A model generated the notes under the pieces. The model was given only the letters and a program-made list of their open reading frames with translations, had not been told where the DNA came from and made no database searches. A stretch of 64,000 bases of DNA from Archangium gephyra (GTDB lineage Bacteria > Myxococcota > Myxococcia > Myxococcales > Myxococcaceae), in assembly GCF_001027285.1 (NCBI RefSeq), contig NZ_CP011509.1, forward strand, positions 6,906,501 to 6,970,500. Reading direction: 5' to 3'. Both the position numbers and the translations under genes were made by a program. Shown piece by piece: positions 18,206-26,978 of the stretch. Within the stretch, counting starts at the first letter, position 1; every line of letters begins with the position of its first letter.

Positions 18206-19354
18206 TCAGGAGCCACGCTCCAGCGACGCGAAGCGAGCGAGTGCGAAGCGTGACAGCTCCCAGGGAATGGGGTGGTCCGTGGCCATCCACGCGGCGAGGC
18301 GGCCGAGCAGGACGGTGAACTTGAACCCGTGCCCGCTCAAGCCCCCCACCACCGTCACCCGAGGCTCTCCCGGCAGCCGGTCCACCACGAAGTCCTCGTC
18401 CGGCGTCATCGTGTAGAGACACACCTTCTCGAACACCACGCGCGGCGACAAGCCAGGCAGGTGTTGCGCGCAGGCCTGGCGCAGCGGCTCTCTATCCGCC
18501 TCGTGCACCTCCCGGTCTACCCGGTGGGGCTCCGTGGGCAGGCCCCGCTGATGCAGCGCCACCTTCACGCCGGGCTGCTGTCCGTCGTGGGGAAAGCCAT
18601 AGAAGTCCGTGCCGAAGTCGATCCACACCGGAAAGCGCTCCGCGCTGAAGTCCGCGAGTGGCGCCGAGGGCTCGAAGTGACAGTACACCTGCCGCGTCAC
18701 CGTGAACGGCAGGGAGACGTGTCCCGCCAGCAGCCGGGCCGTCCAGGGCCCCGCGCAGACCACCACCCGATCGAACTCGAGCACCTCGCCTCCCGCGAGC
18801 ACGAGGGCGATGCCTCGCGCCCGGGGCTCGAGGGCCTCCACCCGCGCTCCCGCGCGCACCCGGGCACCGTGCGCCGACGCGAGGCGGAGCTGGGCACGCA
18901 CACACGCGGAGGCCCGGAGGAAACCCGCCTCGGGCTCGAACACTCCCGACTCCCCTGCCCGCAGCCGGAACCCGGGGAATCTCCGAGCGCAGGCGGTGGA
19001 ATCCAGCTCCTCGAAGGGCACCCGGTGCTCTCCAAGTGCCCGGCGGATGGCGGCCAGCTCCGGATGCGCGCTGGGAGCGAAGAACAGGCCCCCCGTGCGC
19101 ACGAAGAGCGACTCCCCCGCCTCGCGCTCCAACGCGTCCCAGAGCGGGTAGGCCTCGCCCATCAGCGCCGTGTAGAGACCATCCGTGTACGTCTTGCGGA
19201 TGATTCGCGAGGTGCCATACGAGCTGCCCTGATCATGGTCGGGCGAGAACTGCTCCACGACGGTGACGGAGTGTCCCTCGTGGGCGAGGAACCGGGCCGT
19301 CGCGCTGCCCACTCCTCCCGCTCCCAGGATCGCGATGCGTGCCATGCCGGCCAT
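18206..19354 (-). CDS. FAD-dependent sarcosine / N-methyl-L-tryptophan oxidase-like enzyme
   Basis: A 382-aa monomeric flavoenzyme of the DAO superfamily. The N-terminal dinucleotide-binding motif is AILGAGGVGSATARFLA. The sequence QGSSYGTSRIIRKTY is the flavin-contact region conserved in monomeric sarcosine oxidase and SolA. The covalent-FAD cysteine is present (~C312) in VCLYTMTPDEDFVVD, and GGLSGHGFKF is the C-terminal FAD motif. Known members oxidatively demethylate N-methyl amino acids, producing formaldehyde and H2O2; the exact substrate here is not predictable. A start at 19345 (MARIAILG) is equally plausible. Divergent from a cytochrome P450 gene with 168 bp between. Confidence 0.88.
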   Translation of the reverse strand: MAGMARIAILGAGGVGSATARFLAHEGHSVTVVEQFSPDHDQGSSYGTSRIIRKTYTDGLYTALMGEAYPLWDALEREAGESLFVRTGGLFFAPSAHPELAAIRRALGEHRVPFEELDSTACARRFPGFRLRAGESGVFEPEAGFLRASACVRAQLRLASAHGARVRAGARVEALEPRARGIALVLAGGEVLEFDRVVVCAGPWTARLLAGHVSLPFTVTRQVYCHFEPSAPLADFSAERFPVWIDFGTDFYGFPHDGQQPGVKVALHQRGLPTEPHRVDREVHEADREPLRQACAQHLPGLSPRVVFEKVCLYTMTPDEDFVVDRLPGEPRVTVVGGLSGHGFKFTVLLGRLAAWMATDHPIPWELSRFALARFASLERGS

Positions 19355-19522
19355 CTAACCGTAGGCGCGCTCGGCCATCCAGCAACCTGACTTACGCCGC
19401 GGGGCGGACAGCTGAGCGGGCGCTCCTTCTTCACCTTCCCCTTCGTCACCGGGCTCCCGTCACAAGCGGATCGCGCGCCTTCCACAAGGACAACGTTTGA
19501 GCCGATTCCTTTGTGAGGACCC

Positions 19523-20743
19523 ATGCCCTCGTCCGCAACGCCCGCGATCCTGACGCCCGAAACCCTGAGCAATCCCTGGCCCGTGTACCGGCAACTGCAG
19601 GAGGATGATCCCGTCCACTGGTCGGAGGAGCTCCAGGCCTGGCTCGTCACCCGCCACGAGGATGTCACCGGGTGTTTCCGCGACCCGCGCCTGAGCGCCA
19701 ACCGCACCCAACTCTTCGCCGAGCACCAACTCGGGGGACTCGGGCCGGAGCTGGTGAAGGACTACCTGCGCGTGGCGGAGGGAATGATGCTCATGAAGGA
19801 CGGCACCGAGCACACCCGCCTGCGCCGGCAGGCCAACACGGGCTTCACCTCGCAGCTGCTCGACGGGTGGCGTCCCACCATCCAGCGCATCATCGACTCG
19901 CTGCTCGACCGCGTCCAGGAGCGGCGGCGGATGGACGTGGCCACGGAGCTCTCCGAGCCCCTGCCCGCGCTCGTGATGACCGAGCTGTTCGACATTCCCG
20001 CCGAGGACCACGAGCGCTTCCAACGGTGGTCCAACGACACCGCCAACTTCTTTGGCGCCGCCGTGGGGGACGTGAGGAGCGCCGCGCTCCGGGCCAATGA
20101 GGGCTCGGCCCAGCTCTCGCGCTACCTGACGGCGGCCATCGAGGCGCGCCGCGAGCGCCCGGGCGAGGATCTGCTCAGCTTGCTGTTGCGCTACGAGGAG
20201 CAGGGCCGGATGAGCACCGAGGAGCTGGTGTCCAACGCCGTCCTCATCCTCACCGCCGGGCACGTCACCACCATCGACCAGCTCAGCAACGGCGTGTACG
20301 AGCTGCTGACGCACCCCGAGCAGCTCGAGCAGCTGAAGCGGCAACCGGAGCTGTGCAAGGCGGCCGTCGAGGAGCTGCTGCGCTACACCCCCGCCGTGCC
20401 CTTCATGCACCGCGTGGTGGCGGAGGACCTCGAGCTGCGCGGGCGCACCCTGCGCAAGGGCCAACTGGTGTTCCTCGGCATCGCCGCCGCCAACCGGGAT
20501 CCGAACGTGTTCGCCGACCCCGGCCGCTTCGACATCACCCGCCAGAACAACAAGTACGTGTCGTTCGCCTTCGGGCCCCACCTGTGCCTCGGCGCCGGGC
20601 TCGCCCGCCGCGAGCTGGAGCTGGCCCTGCGGACCCTGGTGTGCCGCATGCCGGACCTCCGGCTCGACGAGCAGCGGCCGCCGCGCCTCAAGTGCAACAG
20701 CCTGCTGTTCCGGGGGTTCGACTCGCTGCCCGTCCGCTGGTGA
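19523..20743 (+). CDS. cytochrome P450
   Basis: A 406-aa soluble bacterial P450 (heme-thiolate mono-oxygenase). The ExxR motif (EELLRY), the PERF-like region and the heme loop FAFGPHLCLGAG with axial ligand C355 are all present. The I-helix reads LTAGHVTTIDQ: the acidic residue usually found in the AGx(E/D)T oxygen-activation motif is replaced by valine, while the threonine is kept. The substrate is unknown, and no ferredoxin or reductase gene is adjacent, so redox partners must come from elsewhere. A GAGGA ribosome site precedes the ATG. The divergent neighbour is a flavin N-demethylase-type oxidase, but a shared pathway is only a guess. Confidence 0.93.
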   Translation: MPSSATPAILTPETLSNPWPVYRQLQEDDPVHWSEELQAWLVTRHEDVTGCFRDPRLSANRTQLFAEHQLGGLGPELVKDYLRVAEGMMLMKDGTEHTRLRRQANTGFTSQLLDGWRPTIQRIIDSLLDRVQERRRMDVATELSEPLPALVMTELFDIPAEDHERFQRWSNDTANFFGAAVGDVRSAALRANEGSAQLSRYLTAAIEARRERPGEDLLSLLLRYEEQGRMSTEELVSNAVLILTAGHVTTIDQLSNGVYELLTHPEQLEQLKRQPELCKAAVEELLRYTPAVPFMHRVVAEDLELRGRTLRKGQLVFLGIAAANRDPNVFADPGRFDITRQNNKYVSFAFGPHLCLGAGLARRELELALRTLVCRMPDLRLDEQRPPRLKCNSLLFRGFDSLPVRW

Positions 20744-20752
20744 GCTGTCCAT

Positions 20753-20784
20753 CCCCGGCGGGTTCGAATCCCGCCGGGGACACC
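20753..20784 (+). other. orphan tRNA 3'-end-like element (T-arm plus acceptor strand)
   Basis: Ten bases after the P450 stop is CCCCGGCGGG-TTCGAAT-CCCGCCGGGG followed by ACACC. It reads as a tRNA T-arm (5-bp stem GCGGG/CCCGC, 7-nt loop TTCGAAT) followed by a 7-nt acceptor 3' strand, discriminator A and CC. The acceptor strand CGGGGAC resembles that of tRNA-Glu. No D-arm, anticodon arm or 5' acceptor strand precedes it; the upstream bases are P450 coding sequence. It could be a relic attachment site of a tRNA-targeting element, or simply a strong hairpin terminator. Confidence 0.6.
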
Positions 20785-20873
20785 GGGAGGAGGGAGCGAG
20801 CAAGCCGAGAGCCCTCCGGGGAGGGCGCTCTGTTACGGTGCGTGCTTCCCGCGGCGCACCCGGAGTCCTCACC

Positions 20874-21488
20874 TTGACACAAGCCCTCGCCACCATCTTC
20901 CTCGTGGACGACGATGAGTCCGTGCTGCGGGGGCTGGGGCGGCTGCTGCGGGCCGCCGGCCATGCCACGAAGCCCTTCGCTTCGCCCTCCGAGTTCCTCG
21001 CGCAACTGTCCGGGGACACGCCGGGCTGCGCCGTGCTGGACCTGCGGATGCCGGAGCTGAACGGGCTGGAGCTGCAGCAGGCCATGGAGTCCAGGAACTG
21101 CCACCTGCCTGTCATCTTCATCTCCGGCCACGGGGATGTGCCGGCCAGCGTCAGGGCCATGAAGGCCGGCGCCGTGGACTTCCTCCTGAAGCCCTTTGAT
21201 GAGCAACAACTGCTGGGAGCCATCTCCCAGGCCTTGCTCAAGGACGCGGCGGCCCGTACCGGCCGCGCCGAGACAGCCGCGCTGCAGGCCCGTCATGCCG
21301 TCCTCACGCCCCGCGAGCGCGAGGTCTGCGCGCTGGTGGCCCAGGGGATGACCAACCGGGAGGTCGCCCAGCGGCTGGGCACCACCGAGAAGACCATCAA
21401 GGTGCACCGCGCCCGCGTCATCCAGAAGCTGGACGTGGACTCGGTGGCGGAGTTGGTGCGGTTCGTGGATCGGCTGGGCCAGGGCTGA
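20874..21488 (+). CDS. two-component response regulator, FixJ/NarL type (receiver + LuxR HTH)
   Basis: A 204-aa protein starting at TTG 20874, chosen because GGAG lies 8 nt upstream and the receiver begins immediately after (TIFLVDDDESV). The receiver has the acidic pair D12/D13, phosphoacceptor D56 in VLDLRMPELNG, and LLKPFD with the conserved lysine. A C-terminal LuxR-type HTH follows (LTPREREVCALVAQGMTNRE ... TTEKTIKVHRARV). FixJ-family regulators activate transcription when phosphorylated. No kinase is adjacent, so its partner is unknown; the nearest kinase in the window is ~7 kb upstream. Confidence 0.93.
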   Translation: MTQALATIFLVDDDESVLRGLGRLLRAAGHATKPFASPSEFLAQLSGDTPGCAVLDLRMPELNGLELQQAMESRNCHLPVIFISGHGDVPASVRAMKAGAVDFLLKPFDEQQLLGAISQALLKDAAARTGRAETAALQARHAVLTPREREVCALVAQGMTNREVAQRLGTTEKTIKVHRARVIQKLDVDSVAELVRFVDRLGQG

Positions 21489-21551
21489 GCCCGCGCGGTG
21501 TAAGCACAAGGGCCAATATCCACTTCCCGACATTTCAGGTAGAGAGCGGGG

Positions 21552-21587
21552 CGCACGCTGGCTGTCTCCAGCGGAACCCAGCGTGCG
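21552..21587. other. long-stem hairpin in the intergenic region
   Basis: A perfect 10-bp inverted repeat (CGCACGCTGG at 21552-21561 and CCAGCGTGCG at 21578-21587) with a 16-nt loop lies between the response regulator and the YWTD lipoprotein gene. There is no T-tract. It may end the upstream transcript or fold in the leader of the downstream one. Confidence 0.45.
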
Positions 21588-21738
21588 TCACGGGGTGCCT
21601 GGCGACCGCTCGAACCCGGGCGGCGGCGCCATGTTCGGGCACGACCTCGCCCCACCCTGGAGCCATCTGCCACGCCATCGGAGAACCTGGCGTTCCGCGT
21701 TTCCAACGCCCATGCCGGGCGTATCACGAGGAGAGTTC

Positions 21739-23187
21739 ATGTCTTGTTTGCTTTCGAAGTGGCTCGCGGCGCCAGCCACCGCGGTGCGCGCCGGACTGGT
21801 GCTTGGACTGGCCATCAGCACCCTCGCCGCTTGTAACGGCAGAGGACCGCCGGCCCACGGAGGGCCGGTGGCCCAGGACGGCACCCTCGAGACGGCGGAA
21901 GACACGCCCCTCGAGGTGCACCTGCCGGCCAGCCACAACGAGGCACTCACCTTCAGTATCGTCGACGCGCCGGACCACGGCACGCTGAGTGAGCTCAGCG
22001 CCGATGGCTTCGTCACCTACACCCCCGGCGCCGACTACAACGGCGAAGATGCCCTCACCTTCCGCGCCACCAACCGCAAGGGCCAAAGCGCCCAGGCCAC
22101 GGTGACCCTCACCATCACGCCGGTGAACGACACGCCCACCCTTTCCCCGGTGGCCAACCAGAGCATCACCGCTGGCGGCTCCACCGGAGACCTGGCCTTC
22201 ACCGTGGGCGACGTGGAGACCGCCGCGGACAGCCTCACGGTCACCGCCACTTCCTCCAATACCGGCCTGGTGCCCAACAACCCCAGCCATCTCGTCCTCG
22301 GCGGCTCCGGCTCCAGCCGCACCCTCAACGTCGTCCCCGCCGCCAGCACCAGCGGCTCCACCACCATCACCCTCTCCGTGAGTGACGGCTCCGCCACCAC
22401 CTCCACCACCTTCACGGTCGACGTCACCGGTGTCGCGAGCCTCTACTGGATGACTGCCCCCGGCTCGCTGTGGAGGGTTGACGTGAACGGCACGAATGCC
22501 ATTGAGCTCAAGACCGACATCAGCGGGGCCTCTTCCGTCGCCACCGACCCGGTCACCCGTACCGTCTTCTACTCCCAAGACAGCGCCATCGTTCGCGTGG
22601 ACAGTGATGGGGCGAACCCGGTCGATATCGTGGCGAACGGAGGCTACCCCTCCGGGCTGGCGGTCGATTCGACGAACCGCAAGCTGTACTGGTCCGATTT
22701 CACCGGACAACAGATCATGCGCGCCGAGCTGGACGGCAGCAATCCAACGCAGGTCGTCGGCGGCATCGATAGCCCGTCTGCCCTCGCGCTCGATATCCCG
22801 AACGGCAAGGTGTATGTCATCACCTACAACAACACCAGTCTCGTACGCTTCAATCTCGATGGGACCAACCTGGAGACCCTCGCTTCAAAACTGGGCGGCC
22901 TGGGCGTGGGCCTGGCGGTCGACTCGAGCGGCGGGAAGGTGTACTACGCGACCCGCGGCAACAGTATCTATGTCGCCAACCTGGACGGCTCCAACGTCAC
23001 CCCCCTGGTGATCAACCAGACCACAGTGTACGGGATTGCCATCGACGTCACGGCCGGGCGGCTGTATTGGACGGATTGGCTGGCTGGAGTGCTTCGGAGC
23101 GCCAATCTGGCCGACGGCAGCGATAGCCAGAACGTGAACTCGGGCAGCAGCAGGAACTTCGGTCTGGCCTGGATGCCCGCGCCGTAG
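21739..23187 (+). CDS. exported lipoprotein with cadherin-like/Ig domains and YWTD beta-propeller
   Basis: A 482-aa lipoprotein; the start at 21739 has a GAGGAGAG ribosome site and opens a signal peptide with lipobox LAAC. Two Ig-like/cadherin-type domains follow (DGLVTYTP-like DGFVTYTPGADYNGEDALTF, then VANQSITAGGSTGDLAFTVG). The C-terminal half is a six-bladed propeller of LDL-receptor class B (YWTD) type, with SLYWMTAPG, KLYWSDFTGQQIMRAELDG and RLYWTDWLAG repeats of ~43 residues. Proteins of this kind are adhesins or ligand-binding surface proteins; the ligand is unknown. The upstream frame to 21583 is not used because it lacks a signal. Confidence 0.88.
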   Translation: MSCLLSKWLAAPATAVRAGLVLGLAISTLAACNGRGPPAHGGPVAQDGTLETAEDTPLEVHLPASHNEALTFSIVDAPDHGTLSELSADGFVTYTPGADYNGEDALTFRATNRKGQSAQATVTLTITPVNDTPTLSPVANQSITAGGSTGDLAFTVGDVETAADSLTVTATSSNTGLVPNNPSHLVLGGSGSSRTLNVVPAASTSGSTTITLSVSDGSATTSTTFTVDVTGVASLYWMTAPGSLWRVDVNGTNAIELKTDISGASSVATDPVTRTVFYSQDSAIVRVDSDGANPVDIVANGGYPSGLAVDSTNRKLYWSDFTGQQIMRAELDGSNPTQVVGGIDSPSALALDIPNGKVYVITYNNTSLVRFNLDGTNLETLASKLGGLGVGLAVDSSGGKVYYATRGNSIYVANLDGSNVTPLVINQTTVYGIAIDVTAGRLYWTDWLAGVLRSANLADGSDSQNVNSGSSRNFGLAWMPAP

Positions 23188-23212
23188 CCAGGCTGCGAAG
23201 AGCAAGTGGGGC

Positions 23213-24337
23213 CTATTCGTCCCGCAGGGCCGAGGCGAGGTCTGCCCAGAGCTCCTCGACGTTCTCGATTCCGACGCTCAATCGGAGGAGTGAGGGGGGC
23301 AGGTGCTCCTGGCCGGGGATGCCCGCACGGCGCTCAATCGTCGACTCGACGGCCCCCAAGCTGGTGGCGTGATGTATGAGCCTGACCCGCGAACACACCG
23401 CGTCGGCCGCCGCGGCGTCGCCGCGAACGTCGAACGAGATGATGGTGCCGAAGCCTTTCAGCTGAGCGCGCGCGACCGGGTGTGTCGGGTGGCTGCTCAG
23501 TCCCGGGTACCGGGTCAGGGCGACACGAGGATGTGCCTGCAGGCGCTCCGCGAGCACCATGGCGTTGGCCTGGGCTCGCTCGAGCCTGAGCGCCATCGTG
23601 CGTGCGCCACGCACCGCGAGGTATGACTCGAGTGCTCCGGGCGTGGCTCCGTTCAACTCACGCGAGCGCCGCAGGGCTGCCCGGAGGTCGTCACGCCTCA
23701 CGGTGACCACCCCCGAGAGGAGGTCCGAGTGCCCCCCGATGAACTTGGTTGCCGATTGGAAGGAGACGTCAGCGCCCAGGTCGAGCGGCCTCTGATTCAG
23801 GGAGGTCGCGAACGTATTGTCGACCGCCACGAGGGCCGTTGGCTTTCGGGCGGCCGAACAGATGGCGCGCACATCGGCCACGGCCAGCAGCGGATTCGAC
23901 GGAGACTCCAGCCAGAGGAGGTCCGCGTCCGCGCAGGCCCGTATCCACCCTTCCGTATCGTCGACCGCCAGTCTGCGGAGACTCCAGAAGCCCTTTTGCC
24001 TCCCGGACTCAGCGAGCCCAGCCACGCCCTGATAGCAATCGTCCGGGAGAACGATCTGAGACCCGGCGCGCAGTTGGTCGAAGACCGCGGCGACGCCGGC
24101 CATGCCCGAGGCGAACGCGACGGTATGACCTCCTTCCAAGAGCCCGACTATCTCCTCGAGCGCTTCCCACGTGGGCGTGCCGTCGTCTCGTGCGTAGGCG
24201 CGCTCGGTACCGAGGACGAAATTCGAGGCTGGAACGGGCGGCCGGTTCAGCGGCGCCCCAGGGCGCCGGTCGCGTCCCGCCGCGACGAGCAGTGATTCGG
24301 CTGACGAGAGCTCCGCGAGAGGTAGGTCCGTGCTCAT
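23213..24337 (-). CDS. Cys/Met-metabolism PLP-dependent enzyme (cystathionine gamma-synthase/lyase family)
   Basis: A 374-aa fold-type I PLP enzyme. The PLP lysine is in SFQSATKFIGGHSDLLSG, the family signature; YARDDGTPTWEALE corresponds to the phosphate-binding Y..R segment of the partner subunit, and ASGMAGVAAV contains the PLP-phosphate loop. Members catalyse gamma- or beta-elimination/replacement on homoserine esters, cystathionine or methionine; the reaction cannot be chosen by eye. Start at 24337 (MSTDLPLAE) is selected because the upstream 29 codons would overlap the divergent gene's promoter area. Convergent with the YWTD protein (25 bp apart). Confidence 0.88.
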   Translation of the reverse strand: MSTDLPLAELSSAESLLVAAGRDRRPGAPLNRPPVPASNFVLGTERAYARDDGTPTWEALEEIVGLLEGGHTVAFASGMAGVAAVFDQLRAGSQIVLPDDCYQGVAGLAESGRQKGFWSLRRLAVDDTEGWIRACADADLLWLESPSNPLLAVADVRAICSAARKPTALVAVDNTFATSLNQRPLDLGADVSFQSATKFIGGHSDLLSGVVTVRRDDLRAALRRSRELNGATPGALESYLAVRGARTMALRLERAQANAMVLAERLQAHPRVALTRYPGLSSHPTHPVARAQLKGFGTIISFDVRGDAAAADAVCSRVRLIHHATSLGAVESTIERRAGIPGQEHLPPSLLRLSVGIENVEELWADLASALRDE

Positions 24338-24418
24338 GCTCACGAACCTATACCGAGGTCGCCAGGCAATGCAGTAACCCGAGTGAATTCCGAGCGCGTC
24401 CGCGACGTCACGGTCCGT

Positions 24419-26236
24419 ATGCATCCTACAATTCTCAGCGTGCGAACGTGCATCGCGGCTCTCGTCCTTCTCTGGTCACAGCTCGCGGTTGCCGGCGGAC
24501 TCCGATTCGCCGCCGAGTTTCCGGAGCTACCGAACGCCAACGCGAGGAAGCTGAGCGCGCAGCGCTTCGTCCTCGTCAGCGTCGAGTGGCGCCCTGACAC
24601 CGGCAAGACGAGGATGCCGTACTACCAGTTCTTCGACTTCAAGGAGCGCAAGGCCGTCGAGGTGCCGCTGCCGTTGCACGAGTTCCCCCAGGCGCACCTC
24701 CAGGTGCTCGGGACACGGACCCCCCCGATGGCGCACGTCGTCCACTTCGACGGGCAGGTCTTCTCGCTCACCCTCAACGCCTCGAAGAACCACGAAGCGA
24801 GCGCGACCTACTTCTGCCAGTACGACACACGCACGAACCGGTTCTCCGAGCTCGTGTACCTCAGCCCGTGGGACGACACGCGCCACATCGAAGACATCGG
24901 CTTCGATTCCACCGACGAGTACTTCTACTTCGCGATCGGCGCGAATCCGGCCGGCAACGTGATCAAGAACGGCTACACCTCGCTCGAGCTGAACCGCATC
25001 CATCTGCGAAATCGCGAGCTCGACTGGAAGATGAAGGTCGACCTGCCGAAGCGCGCCAGGCCGCTCAAGCTGAACTCGGGCCCGCAGCTCTTCAGCCGTG
25101 ACGGCACGAAGCTCGCGCTCGTCGAGTACAACGACGCCGGCATCCAGCGCGACGACAAGCCGAACCCTCCGGAGCAGGTGCTCGTCGTCGACATCCCTTC
25201 GAAGACGGTGGACGCGTATCCCTCGTTGCTCACCGCGTACGGCCAGGTGTTCTCGCCAGACAACCGCTACCTCATCCTCGGCTCGAATGAGCTCGGGCGG
25301 ATGATCCGGATCGATCTCGAGAAGAAGAAGCTCGATCTCGAGGGGCCGGGCCACAAGAGGGTCGACCGCTACCTCCCCACGCCGTCCGGGAAGAGCTTTC
25401 TCGTGTTCTCGAACACGAAGCTCACCTCGCCCAAGACCGTCGAGGTGCGACGCGTCTCCGACTTGAAGCTCCAGACCTCGATTCCGGTGCGGATGGTCTT
25501 TCCCGGAACGGATGCAGTCGTGCCGTCCGGCATCTTCTCCGGGCTCGACGGGCGGATGTTGCTGATTCCGTACGTCGACAAGAAGGGTTGGTCAGACCGC
25601 AAGGGGTGGCGGCTCTACGAGGTTCCGGACGACGTGACGTCGCCGGAAGTCGACGGCGGCTCGGGCGGCGACATGAAGGTCGCGCAGGGCGTGGTCCTCG
25701 GGAAGCAGTACGCCGACGCGAACCACCTCCTCTATGAAGACCGGAAAGAGGATCCGAACGCGAGCTTCTCGCAGTTCGTCGTCAACAAGACCGGCGACAT
25801 CTTCCTCATCGGCACGCTGAGCGACAACTCGGACGACGACTACAAGGTCGGCCGCACGCGTCCCGTCGTCGCGAAACTCGGTCCGGACGGCAGGCCGAAG
25901 TGGCAGCGCATCCTCGTGAAGAAGGGCTTCCTCGACTACGAAGGCGGCCAGGTCGCGGCCTTGCCCGACGGCGGCTGCGTGGCGGACGTCGTCTCGTACG
26001 TCCACCCGGGCAGTCACCCGGTCACACGCGTGGTGAGACTCGACGCCCAGGGCAAGGTCCTCTGGGACTACCACTTCGGCGGCGGCCGCCCGCGCATCGG
26101 CGATCGCTACGAGCTCCTGCCTGATCTCTCCATCTCGATCACCGGCCGCCTGTACGAGGGCGGGGAGAAGTACCGCCCCTGGAAGGCCCTCCTGGACAAG
26201 AACGGCAAAGTGCTCTCCGACGAAGTCGCGCCGTAG
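24419..26236 (+). CDS. exported beta-propeller-like protein, 605 aa
   Basis: The ATG at 24419 starts a good signal peptide (MHPTILSVRTCIAALVLLWS, cleavage after AVAGG or nearby); an in-frame GTG at 24383 is possible but less likely. The mature protein is beta-rich with repeated segments that read like propeller blades (FSRDGTKLALVEYND, FSPDNRYLILGSNELGRM, NKTGDIFLIGTLSDNSDDD, LGPDGRPKWQRILVKKG, LDAQGKVLWDYHFGGG). Function unknown; probably periplasmic or secreted. Base composition is slightly lower in GC and codon use (many tcg/ctcg) differs mildly from neighbours. Divergent from the PLP enzyme with an 81-bp intergenic region. Confidence 0.75.
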   Translation: MHPTILSVRTCIAALVLLWSQLAVAGGLRFAAEFPELPNANARKLSAQRFVLVSVEWRPDTGKTRMPYYQFFDFKERKAVEVPLPLHEFPQAHLQVLGTRTPPMAHVVHFDGQVFSLTLNASKNHEASATYFCQYDTRTNRFSELVYLSPWDDTRHIEDIGFDSTDEYFYFAIGANPAGNVIKNGYTSLELNRIHLRNRELDWKMKVDLPKRARPLKLNSGPQLFSRDGTKLALVEYNDAGIQRDDKPNPPEQVLVVDIPSKTVDAYPSLLTAYGQVFSPDNRYLILGSNELGRMIRIDLEKKKLDLEGPGHKRVDRYLPTPSGKSFLVFSNTKLTSPKTVEVRRVSDLKLQTSIPVRMVFPGTDAVVPSGIFSGLDGRMLLIPYVDKKGWSDRKGWRLYEVPDDVTSPEVDGGSGGDMKVAQGVVLGKQYADANHLLYEDRKEDPNASFSQFVVNKTGDIFLIGTLSDNSDDDYKVGRTRPVVAKLGPDGRPKWQRILVKKGFLDYEGGQVAALPDGGCVADVVSYVHPGSHPVTRVVRLDAQGKVLWDYHFGGGRPRIGDRYELLPDLSISITGRLYEGGEKYRPWKALLDKNGKVLSDEVAP

Positions 26237-26309
26237 GGATGGCCTCCGTTGGGGACATTCACTCCGGGTGTCAGGGCGGGGCTCGACGTCATGCCAGACG
26301 TCCGGTACG

Positions 26310-26978
26310 TTGGAGCCCGTGGACGCAACGCACCGCGAGAGCGCCGAGTGGATTCACGCCCTGCTCTTGAACGCGCAGGCCCCTCCGGCCGTGTTCCGCA
26401 CGGCCCTGACGAGTGTTCCTCCCGCCGATCGGGATGCCTGGCTCGATCTGGTCTTGGGGCTCGACTCGTTTCCCGACGATGGCCCCGAGCTTCCGCTTGG
26501 CTGCGTCCCCTACCTCCCCTGTCCTGTCGAGGCCGTCCTTCGAATCGTGGAGTGCGCGGAGGTGCAGGCGTCCGACGTGTTCGTCGACGTGGGCTCGGGC
26601 GTGGGGCGGGCCGCCGCGCTGGTGCACCTCTTGACCGGGGCCTCGGCGATTGGCATCGAGATTCAGCCCGCCCTCGTCCACGCCTCGCGTGACCTCGCAA
26701 CGCGCTTGAACGCGTTGCGCTTTTCACCGGTCCAGGGCGATGCGGCGGTACTCACCGGCTCCATCACCATGGGGTCGGTCTTCTTCTTGTACTGCCCCTT
26801 CAGTGGCGAGCGCTTGGAGAAGGTGCTGGACGGCCTCGAGTCCATCGCGCGCACGAGGCCGATTCGCGTCTGCTGCGTCGATCTGCCACTGCCGCCCCGC
26901 CCGTGGCTCACGTGCGCGGAGCCCCCCTCTGGGAACCTCACGGTCTATCGCAGCACCCTGCTCGACACGGGGTGTTGA
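26310..26978 (+). CDS. class I SAM-dependent methyltransferase
   Basis: About 222 aa. SAM motif I is VFVDVGSGVGRAAALVHLL with motif II acidic residue in IGIEIQPALV, resembling the DOT1-like/small-molecule methyltransferase group. Downstream 'GSVFFLYCPFSG' and a C-terminal 'RPIRVCCVDLP' complete the Rossmann core. The start is uncertain: TTG 26310 or GTG 26319; a GTG at 26268 is also in frame. The last 34 nt overlap the convergent dienelactone hydrolase gene. Substrate unknown. Confidence 0.75.
   Translation: MEPVDATHRESAEWIHALLLNAQAPPAVFRTALTSVPPADRDAWLDLVLGLDSFPDDGPELPLGCVPYLPCPVEAVLRIVECAEVQASDVFVDVGSGVGRAAALVHLLTGASAIGIEIQPALVHASRDLATRLNALRFSPVQGDAAVLTGSITMGSVFFLYCPFSGERLEKVLDGLESIARTRPIRVCCVDLPLPPRPWLTCAEPPSGNLTVYRSTLLDTGC

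Noticed and set aside
20705-20730. GGGGGTTCGACTC inside the P450 end as a second tRNA T-arm
   Set aside because: It is conserved P450 coding sequence and cannot fold as a T-arm with flanking stems.
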